NCBI RefSeq assembly: GCF_900005765.1
Contig: NC_041679.1
Location: forward strand, 186,001-250,000
DNA: 64,000 nt
From: Plasmodium relictum
Taxonomy: Eukaryota > Apicomplexa > Aconoidasida > Haemosporida > Plasmodiidae
Direction of reading: 5' to 3'
This document shows, in pieces, positions 57,008-64,000 of this stretch (the first letter of the stretch is position 1; the number at the start of each line of letters is the position of its first letter). The notes under the pieces are model-generated. The model saw only the letters and a program-made list of their open reading frames with translations, was not told where the DNA came from and made no database searches. The translations under genes and the position numbers were made by a program.

Positions 57008-59437
57008 ATGAGCGAAAACATTTTACCTAACACATCTATATTAGATTGTAATACTGTGATAAGCTTTAATTTAGAAATAAAAAGTAACATAAGATATGTT
57101 GGAATATGCATTTATAATTTAGATACTAATGAGTTTTCTTTATGTGAATATATAGAAAATGAGCACTTTACTACTTTAGAATCCATTTTAATTCAGTGTA
57201 GACCTTCCTGTTTTTTATTTTTATCTAGTAATGATTCAATAGATGATAAAAGAATAAAAATGATATTAAATTTATGTGAAATAAAGTTAGAAGAGTTATC
57301 AAAGAATGATTTTCAATCGGAATCTATTGAAAATGACTTAAATAAATTATTAAAAGAAAATAATATTAAGAATTATATATCATTTTTAAATTTATCAATT
57401 GCATGCAAGTCATTGTGTAGTATAATAAAATATTTAAGTTTACTTAATGATGATAGTGCAATTAGTAAGTGTACTTTAAAAAATTATAACATTAATGAAT
57501 ATGTAAAGTTAGATAAAGCGGCAATTATCTCCTTGAACTTATTTCAAGATAAATCTGAAGAAAAAAAAAAAAATGCTAATTCAATAACATTATATAGCTT
57601 TCTTAATAAATGTAAAACAAAAATAGGAGAAAGGAAACTACTACAATGGATTACTCATCCAATAAGAGATTTAAAAAAAATAAATGAAAGATTAGATATG
57701 GTAGAAATATTAAAAGAAGATAGTGTAACAAGATCTATTATACAGTCAGACTATTTAAGAAAAGTGTGTGATTTACAACATATAATTAAGAAATTTAAAT
57801 TAGTCACAAATACAATTAATGATAAGAAAAAAATTAGTAGAAATAAAAATTGGTGTACTATTGAAGATTTAGTTAAATTATATGATTGTATAATTGTATC
57901 AAAAAAAATTTATTATTGTTTAAGTGATTATCAAGGAAGATACAGAAAAACATTGGAAAATAATTTTTTAAATCCTTTAAAAAATATTATTATTAGTTTT
58001 GACTCATTTTTAAAGCTAGTAGAATTAACTGTTGATTTTGAAGAAATAGAAAACAATAATTACATAATATCACGTAAATTTGATGAACATCTAGAAAAAT
58101 TAGCAAATGAAAAAGATCATGTATATAATTTAATAAAAGAACATAAAATAGAAGTAGAAGAAGATATCAATTTTTTAAAAGGAACAAAAAAAATAGGAAC
58201 TAAAGAAGATATTAAATTAGTAGAATGTAATACTAATGTATTTTTATTTAGGGCAGTAAAAAAAGATATAAATTACATACAACAAAGAAAAAAAGTTTAT
58301 TTTCAAGTTAGAATGAACAAAAGTGAGATTTTATTTCATACAAATAAATTAAAAGATTTATGTAAAAAATACGAAAATATATTGTATGATTATAATATAG
58401 CTCAACAAGAACTAGCTGATAAAGCTATACAAGTAGCATGTTCTTATTGGGAACAAGTTATAAAATTGTCAGAAATTATTTCAGAAATTGATGTATTATG
58501 TTCTTTTGCTTTAGCTAGTACATCAAGTATATCTTCATATGTAAGACCAATATTAGAAGAAAATGGGCGCATTTTACAAATGAAGGATTCTCGTCATCCT
58601 TTACTTGAATCAAATTTTTTATTAATGAATAATTTTATACCTAACGATGTTTATATGAATAAAGATGATAAAAGATTAAATATAATTACTGGTCCTAATA
58701 TGGGAGGAAAAAGTACATATATCAGGCAAATAGCTTTGATATGCCTAATGGCTCAATTAGGTTCTTTTGTTCCTTGTTCTTATGCAAAGCTACCAATTTT
58801 CTCTCAAATTATGTGTAGAGTTGGCTCTTCGGATATACAACTTAAAGGAATATCTACTTTTTTTTCAGAAATGATTGAAATTTCTGCTATTATAAAAAAT
58901 GCTGATGAAAAAACCCTAGTAATTATTGACGAATTAGGAAGAGGGACTTCTACTTATGAAGGATTTGGTATTAGTTGGTCTATTGCTAATTATATTTTAA
59001 ACAAAATAAAATGCTTCTGCTTATTTGCTACTCATTTTCATGAAATGTCAAATTTAGAGGAAGAATGCCCAAGTGTTATCAATAATCATGTTGCAGCTAA
59101 AATTGATAAAGAAAGAAAAAAAATTTCCTTCTTATATGAAATTAAAAAAGGATATGCTGATAAAAGTTATGGAGTTCATGTTGCACAAATAGCCAAATTA
59201 CCAAAAAATGTTATTGATAAAGCTTTTGAAAAATCTAAAGAATTAGAATCAGTAGAAAATAGGCATTATTTCAAAACCAAATTAAAATTAAAAAACCTGG
59301 AAAATGATCAGATAAATACTTGTAATCAATACCAAATGCATTTAAAAAATATTTTCAATGTAAATGAAGAAAAAGAATTTATTTCTAATGTAAAGGAAAG
59401 TTATTCTGCCCTAAAAGAAATATTAAACGAGATATAG
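57008..59437 (+). CDS. MSH2: MutS-family mismatch repair protein, MSH2-like, lacking domain I
   Basis: A nuclear mismatch-repair ATPase of 809 residues. The N-terminus begins directly with the connector domain (YVGICIYNLDTNEFSLCEY, about 28-46, then LESILIQCRPSCFLF). The clamp/lever domain follows (NSITLYSFLNKCKTKIGERKL at about 195-215, then WITHPIRDLKKINERLDMVE). The ATPase domain has Walker A GPNMGGKST (about 562-570), the STFFSEM segment, Walker B IDELGRGTS (about 640-648) and FATHFHEM (about 673-680). The C-terminal helix-turn-helix region is GVHVAQIAKLPKNVIDKA. All ATPase residues are intact. The mismatch-contacting N-terminal MutS domain I is missing, and the protein is ~150 residues shorter than yeast MSH2. 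Plasmodium has, from memory, two MSH2-type genes; this fits the shorter one. Confidence 0.9.
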   Translation: MSENILPNTSILDCNTVISFNLEIKSNIRYVGICIYNLDTNEFSLCEYIENEHFTTLESILIQCRPSCFLFLSSNDSIDDKRIKMILNLCEIKLEELSKNDFQSESIENDLNKLLKENNIKNYISFLNLSIACKSLCSIIKYLSLLNDDSAISKCTLKNYNINEYVKLDKAAIISLNLFQDKSEEKKKNANSITLYSFLNKCKTKIGERKLLQWITHPIRDLKKINERLDMVEILKEDSVTRSIIQSDYLRKVCDLQHIIKKFKLVTNTINDKKKISRNKNWCTIEDLVKLYDCIIVSKKIYYCLSDYQGRYRKTLENNFLNPLKNIIISFDSFLKLVELTVDFEEIENNNYIISRKFDEHLEKLANEKDHVYNLIKEHKIEVEEDINFLKGTKKIGTKEDIKLVECNTNVFLFRAVKKDINYIQQRKKVYFQVRMNKSEILFHTNKLKDLCKKYENILYDYNIAQQELADKAIQVACSYWEQVIKLSEIISEIDVLCSFALASTSSISSYVRPILEENGRILQMKDSRHPLLESNFLLMNNFIPNDVYMNKDDKRLNIITGPNMGGKSTYIRQIALICLMAQLGSFVPCSYAKLPIFSQIMCRVGSSDIQLKGISTFFSEMIEISAIIKNADEKTLVIIDELGRGTSTYEGFGISWSIANYILNKIKCFCLFATHFHEMSNLEEECPSVINNHVAAKIDKERKKISFLYEIKKGYADKSYGVHVAQIAKLPKNVIDKAFEKSKELESVENRHYFKTKLKLKNLENDQINTCNQYQMHLKNIFNVNEEKEFISNVKESYSALKEILNEI

Positions 59438-60053
59438 CGTCTTTTTGTTAATCATATGTAAAAAAAAAAAAAATAAAATATTTATAAATATGATGATAAT
59501 AAAATATATTTATTTTTATTTATTTATGTACTTTTCTTTTTTTTTTTTATTTATTTTCTTGTATTAATATTATAAACAAAAAAAATTATAAATAATAAGT
59601 ATTAAAAGTTAATAAATATACTCATAATGAAGTAAATATTTTAGATCTAGTAACATCATGTGATTTTATATGTTATATATATGTAAACACTTTAATCATA
59701 AGTTAAAATTATTCCATAATAGAATTAAATGTAATTTTTTTTTCATCACTTCTATCTTGCAACTCCTTTAAGTGATAGTTATTAAAATATATAAAATAAG
59801 ATAGAAAATAGAAGATAGTTTATTAAAAAAATCTACTATTTAATGCACGTTTTGTCTTAAATTCCTTAAAAAATATTATGTTAATAACTTAAATAACTCT
59901 AATTCTTAATACTATAATATATATCATAATGATTATTATGAAAATTTTAATTTTTTTTTATAAAAAAAAAAAACATTACACAATATAAATTTATTAATTT
60001 TTATTAAATAGATACTTATGTTTTATGATTATTTTTTATATATATAACAAAAT
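59438..60053. other. Intergenic, 0.6 kb
   Basis: 3' side of the MSH2-like gene and upstream flank of the tRNA-Thr gene. Plain AT-rich sequence with nothing recognised. Confidence 0.55.
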
Positions 60054-60126
60054 GCCTACATAGCTTAGTTGGTAGAGCATCCGCCTAGTAAGCGGAAGGT
60101 CATCGGTTCGACTCCGGTTGTAGGCT
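60054..60126 (+). tRNA. tRNA-Thr (anticodon AGU)
   Basis: 73 nt, folds as a full cloverleaf. Acceptor GCCTACA pairs with TGTAGGC. The D arm is AGCTTAGTTGGTAGAGC. The anticodon stem is TCCGC/GCGGA with loop CTAGTAA, giving AGT. The T arm is CCGG-TTCGACT-CCGG and the discriminator is T. No intron. A T-run follows at once (TCTTTTT), a Pol III terminator. The A-box (TAGCTTAGTTGG) and B-box (GGTTCGACTCC) are intact. Confidence 0.96.
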
Positions 60127-60591
60127 CTTTTTATATAAATAATCAAAAGTAAAATATTACATATAAAAAAAAAATTTTAGATAAATAATATGAAAATTAA
60201 AAAAATTTTTACATAAAATACAAAATAAAATTACTCAAAATTTTTTCCTTATAATAAAAAAAAAAAAATCTACATGTATTAAAAGATAAAAGTGGATATC
60301 TTAATTTCTACATATACATATTTATAGTTTTTTATAATAGTTTTTAATTACGAAATTTTACTAATTTTTTTTTTTTTTTGTCCATTAAAGTAATTTTTAT
60401 ATTTCCTTTATTATAAAAATTCAACGTCTTTCAATTTTACAAAAAGGGAAAATATACATTTTATACTTTCTATTGTAAGAATATAAATGAGAATAATACG
60501 TTTTCTTTAAAAATATTTAAAAATTATTCAAATATCTTTCTAATTTCTTAAAAAAAGCTTCAATTTAGCTTAACTACCCCATTATTAAAAA
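60127..60591. other. Spacer between tRNA genes
   Basis: AT-rich, nothing recognised. Confidence 0.5.
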
Positions 60592-60663
60592 TGTCCAAAG
60601 CAGGATTCGAACCTACGTTGCCACGTCCACAGCGTGGAGTCCTAACCACTAGACGATTTGGAC
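60592..60663 (-). tRNA. tRNA-His (anticodon GUG)
   Basis: 72 nt on the minus strand. Acceptor GTCCAAA/TTTGGAC; D arm GTCT...GGAC; anticodon stem CCACG/CGTGG with loop CTGTGGA, giving GTG. The T loop is TTCGAAT and the discriminator is A. As in other eukaryotic tRNA-His genes the extra G-1 is not encoded (the base before is T) and would be added after transcription. No intron. Confidence 0.95.
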
Positions 60664-61204
60664 ATTAATAACAAGTATATACTTAAATATCATATCATTT
60701 TTGTTTCACATAATTTTTTTTTTTGTAATTTACACTTGAAATTTATATTTTATTACTATGTTTAAATATTTTATGTAAAAATTTCAAAACAAGAAATAAT
60801 TCACTATGATTTTTTTTATAGAAATTTATTATATTATGAGAAAATAAAAAATAAAAAGAAATAAATAATTTGAACGTAAATCTTTACATATATTAAGTAA
60901 AATATATTTAAAAGTATAACAAATAAATTAACATACATAAAATTAATGCTAATAATCTTATAAGGATCGTTTATAAAATTAACTATGAATATTTACTTAT
61001 AGAAAATTCAAAAAAAATAAAGTGAAGGAGCAGTTAATAGATATTTCAAATATTCATATAATATATTTTTAGAGATGTTAATTTTTAATCATATATCATA
61101 TGTAACATATTATAATAAAGAAAAATTCTTAATAGAATATTAAAATATCAATATTTTCCTATCATTATTGTTTTATAATTTTGTGATGAGAGTATTAAAT
61201 AATC
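60664..61204. other. Spacer between tRNA genes
   Basis: AT-rich, nothing recognised. Confidence 0.5.
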
Positions 61205-61277
61205 GCCATCTTAGCTCAGTCGGTAGAGCGCCAGACTCTTAATCTGGTGGTCAGGGGTTCGAGCCCCCTAGATGGCT
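61205..61277 (+). tRNA. tRNA-Lys (anticodon CUU)
   Basis: 73 nt. Acceptor GCCATCT/AGATGGC; D arm AGCTCAGTCGGTAGAGC; anticodon stem CCAGA/TCTGG with loop CTCTTAA, giving CTT. T arm GGGG-TTCGAGC-CCCC; discriminator T. No intron. Confidence 0.96.
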
Positions 61278-61798
61278 ATATAAAAAAATTTTCTATAATT
61301 TCTAAATTTTATTATTATTTTACATATTGGAATTTGTCTTAAGTATTTGGCTAAAGATATATAAATATTTATTATAAAGTTTTTTATATGAGATTAATAT
61401 AAAATTATAAATTAAAGAATTCTTTTTACAATCTTATAAAAGATTAAGAATATATAAATATCTAAAACTTGTATAACTTTGTTTATTGTTTATTTTAATT
61501 TTTTTTTTTTTAATTCAAAATTTAAAAAATATAATTCATATATATTTAAATTAATATTTTTTTTTTAAATTTTCTTTATTTTAAAATAATTTTAATTCCT
61601 AAAAGGAATATAAAGATAAATGCATGTTTTTAATTAAATATACCAGTAATGAACCTTTTGATTTAAAATTTTAATGTATTCCCATTTAACTATATATTTA
61701 AATGAATAAATTTAAAAACTTGTAAAAATTGTAGATTGTAATAATTTTTTTTTTTTTTTTAGAAAGCATTATATAATTAAAAGGTATTTATTAAAAAG
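61278..61798. other. Spacer between tRNA genes
   Basis: AT-rich, nothing recognised. Confidence 0.5.
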
Positions 61799-61871
61799 AG
61801 CCTCCTAGGGGACTCGAACCCCTGACCACCAGATTAAAAGTCTGGCGCTCTACCAACTGAGCTAAAGAGGC
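61799..61871 (-). tRNA. tRNA-Lys (anticodon UUU)
   Basis: 73 nt on the minus strand. Acceptor GCCTCTT/AGGAGGC (one T-G pair); D arm AGCTCAGTTGGTAGAGC; anticodon stem CCAGA/TCTGG with loop CTTTTAA, giving TTT. T arm GGGG-TTCGAGT-CCCC; discriminator T. Its D, anticodon and T arms are nearly identical to the CTT gene 0.5 kb away, while the acceptor stems differ. No intron. Confidence 0.96.
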
Positions 61872-62399
61872 TGTTGACTTGTATCCTAATGTAAAAGTTA
61901 ATTTGATGTTCTTTATTTTAGTAAAAATACGATGTCTTAAAAAAAATTCTAAGTATTCGATATCATTTATTACTTTTTTCTAATAAAAAACTATTTATAA
62001 ATATATTAAGCATAATTACATATGAAATATAAATGTTAAAATATTTTATTGCATTTATTTTTTTTAAAATATTAAATAGTATTCTAACAAAATTATATAT
62101 ATATATATTGCATTATAAGAAAAATTAAAAATTTTACAAATTGAAATTATATTTAAAAGAATTTATTAAAAATAAAATTATTATAAATTTTGTGAAGTTT
62201 ATTGAATTTTTAAAAGCCATAAAAAATAAATATTAAAAATGAGAGATGAAGATATAAATAAACAAAAAAAAAGAATTAAAATTTCATTTATTTATTTTAA
62301 ACATTTTCCCTTAATTTTTTTATTTTAATATTTTTAAATAATTTTCAAATTTTATTCTGAATTGTTATATATTACGTATATTTACATGTCTTTGTTTTT
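61872..62399. other. Intergenic, 0.5 kb
   Basis: Between tRNA-Lys and the 3' end of the last gene. AT-rich, nothing recognised. Confidence 0.5.
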
Positions 62400-63962
62400 T
62401 TAAATTTTCTTATCTTCTTTGTAATATAAATAATCAATTTCATTATTTTTTCCTTCATTATTATCATCAATTTTTATTTTCTCATGCAATGCATTATTAA
62501 TTTGATCATTTGCTTGCATATTTGTTTGATTTTTATCTTGTTTAGTTGTTTTTTCATATGATAGATTATCTATTTGATGAATTATTTGATTATCTACTTT
62601 ATTATAAATAAGTCTACTTGCTCTATTACATAATTTTTCATCTACATGTTCATTCATTTTTTCACTTATTTTATCATTTGTTATATTATTTACTTGCACG
62701 TCTATACTATATTTTTCTTCATCATTTACTTTTTTATTTTTGAAAAAACCAATATTTTCAATGTTCTGCATATATAAACGGCATTCACTAACATTATCGT
62801 ATAAAAATATTAACAGATCAGTAAGTTTTTCCAATTTATCATCTAAATTTTCTTTTTTGTTATTTATTTCTTGAAAATCCTTTAATAAAATAACATATTT
62901 ATTTTCTAAATCATTCATATCATTATTGGACAAAATACAATATTCTTTTTCTTTCAAAGATAGAATATTTTTCAAGGTTGTATTTTCCTTTTCTATTTTA
63001 TCTGCTTTTTCTTTTAGTAACAAATAGGAGTATAAAATATTATTTATTATATCATTTTTTTTTTCAATAATTTTATTTAAGTAAATTTTTTCTTCAATAT
63101 TCTTCATCTCTTCTTTGTCCATTTTACGCCTTAGATATGAAATATCTTCATTGATATTTTTTGTTAGTAATTTTTTTTTTTCTTTTCTATTTCCATAATC
63201 ATTTTTTTTTTTTTCTTTCTTTTTTTTTTTTTTTTTTATTTTGCCCTCCCTTATCTCTTCTGACTCAAATTTTGTTCTCTCATGCTTTTGTTGAGAATTT
63301 TCTTCTTCTCTTTCTTCTTCATTTTCGTTTATCTTTTCACTTTCTTCTTCTTCATATTTTTGTTTATCTTTGTTTTCTTCATCATCACTTTTTTCATCTA
63401 ATTCATCTTCTTTCTTTTTCCTTTTTCCCTTCTTTTCATTTAGATTGTTATTATTTTCTACTCTCCATATTTTTTTTTTTATTTCCTTTTTATTTAATGG
63501 AATCCTTTTTTTATTATCTTTATTCACAGAAAAACCTTTTTTATTTATAGATATTTCATCCTTAAGGGCACTTTTTTGATATAATTGATTTTTTGATTGC
63601 TTTAAAAAATATGTGAAAATCTTATGATGAATAAAATTAGAATAAATATAATGAATAAAAAATAAAGACTTCTCATTAGAGTAGTAAAAGAAGTACTTTT
63701 TCTTTTTAATGTCTAATATGTTTTTAATATTTTCATTAAGATTTTTATAATTTGTAAATAAAAAATGAAAATATTTTTTATTAAAAACATATTTGCAAAA
63801 ATCGTTAAGATAACTATATATAACATTAAAAATGTCTTTTACCAAAATTATATTTAGTAATTTTTTTTTAAATTTGTCTTCTTTTTTTTTAAATAAATAA
63901 ATGCTTATGTAAACGCAAATTAGGCATTTGATCTTCTTACTAATGCATCTGAAGTTTAACAT
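62400..63962 (-). CDS. Lysine-rich coiled-coil protein, unknown
   Basis: A 520-residue frame from the ATG at 63960-63962 to the TAA at 62400-62402. The first ~25 residues hold a Cys/Ile-rich hydrophobic segment (CLICVYISIYLF) after a basic start, possibly a membrane anchor or signal. A region rich in Tyr and Phe follows (about 40-130), then a highly charged Lys/Glu tract (about 165-270) with poly-Lys. After that comes a heptad-rich coiled coil (about 275-400) ending LTDLLIFLYDNVSEC. The C-terminus is polar with repeated short Asn/Gln-rich units (QIIHQIDN, QANDQINN). I recognise no family. The start is near the window edge, so upstream exons cannot be excluded. The folded-looking coiled coil supports a real gene. 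Confidence 0.65.
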   Translation of the reverse strand: MLNFRCISKKIKCLICVYISIYLFKKKEDKFKKKLLNIILVKDIFNVIYSYLNDFCKYVFNKKYFHFLFTNYKNLNENIKNILDIKKKKYFFYYSNEKSLFFIHYIYSNFIHHKIFTYFLKQSKNQLYQKSALKDEISINKKGFSVNKDNKKRIPLNKKEIKKKIWRVENNNNLNEKKGKRKKKEDELDEKSDDEENKDKQKYEEEESEKINENEEEREEENSQQKHERTKFESEEIREGKIKKKKKKKEKKKNDYGNRKEKKKLLTKNINEDISYLRRKMDKEEMKNIEEKIYLNKIIEKKNDIINNILYSYLLLKEKADKIEKENTTLKNILSLKEKEYCILSNNDMNDLENKYVILLKDFQEINNKKENLDDKLEKLTDLLIFLYDNVSECRLYMQNIENIGFFKNKKVNDEEKYSIDVQVNNITNDKISEKMNEHVDEKLCNRASRLIYNKVDNQIIHQIDNLSYEKTTKQDKNQTNMQANDQINNALHEKIKIDDNNEGKNNEIDYLYYKEDKKI

Positions 63963-64000
63963 GCGAAATAAAAATTTTAAACTATATATTTTTTCATTTA

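Noticed and set aside
63161-63579. Plus-strand Phe/Ser/Leu-rich frames
   Set aside because: Antisense of the Lys/Glu-rich segment of the last gene.

Overview
This window is nuclear DNA of a malaria parasite (Plasmodium). Base composition is extremely A+T-rich. Introns are short with poly-pyrimidine/AT tracts and GT-AG ends. Proteins carry long Asn-, Lys- and Glu-rich insertions, and intergenic DNA is mostly poly(dA:dT) and (AT)n. The gene order (ORC2, MCM7, SAC/5-phosphatase, RNA helicase, RPS29, CAP protein, ATP synthase c, importin-7, RPL37, MSH2-like) matches, from memory, the left part of P. falciparum chromosome 7. I did not verify that synteny, and I cannot fix the species; a member of the very AT-rich P. 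falciparum or avian group is plausible.

Layout. 1-10 kb: the 3' part of a conserved gene with a weak RAP-like tail, then ORC2 (+) tail-to-tail with MCM7 (-), two parts of the replication-origin licensing machinery. 10.6-23.3 kb: a giant SAC plus inositol 5-phosphatase protein (-, two exons) and a degenerate DEAD-box helicase with an organelle-type N-terminus (-). 24-29 kb: three small spliced genes on the minus strand: RPS29 (last exon 9 nt), a secreted CAP-domain protein (six or seven exons) and mitochondrial ATP synthase subunit c (four exons). 30-34 kb: importin-7 (+). 34.8-40.1 kb: a seven-exon, 1,479-residue protein with an apicoplast-type leader and two hydrophobic segments (-). 40.9-42.6 kb: two small spliced plus-strand genes, a twin CX9C mitochondrial protein and a basic unknown protein. 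43.7-50.4 kb: RPL37 and an Asn-rich La-related protein (-). 50.4-54.4 kb: a 4-kb gene-free stretch. 54.4-59.4 kb: an unknown Phe/Tyr/Asn-rich protein and an MSH2-like protein (+). 60-62 kb: four tRNA genes (Thr-AGU, His-GUG, Lys-CUU, Lys-UUU). 62.4-64 kb: a lysine-rich coiled-coil protein (-).

Most genes are housekeeping genes for DNA replication and repair, translation, nuclear transport, and mitochondrial or apicoplast function. I found no mobile elements, CRISPR arrays or telomeric repeats. All spliced models below were built by hand from GT-AG sites, reading-frame continuity and family motifs. No transcript evidence was available.
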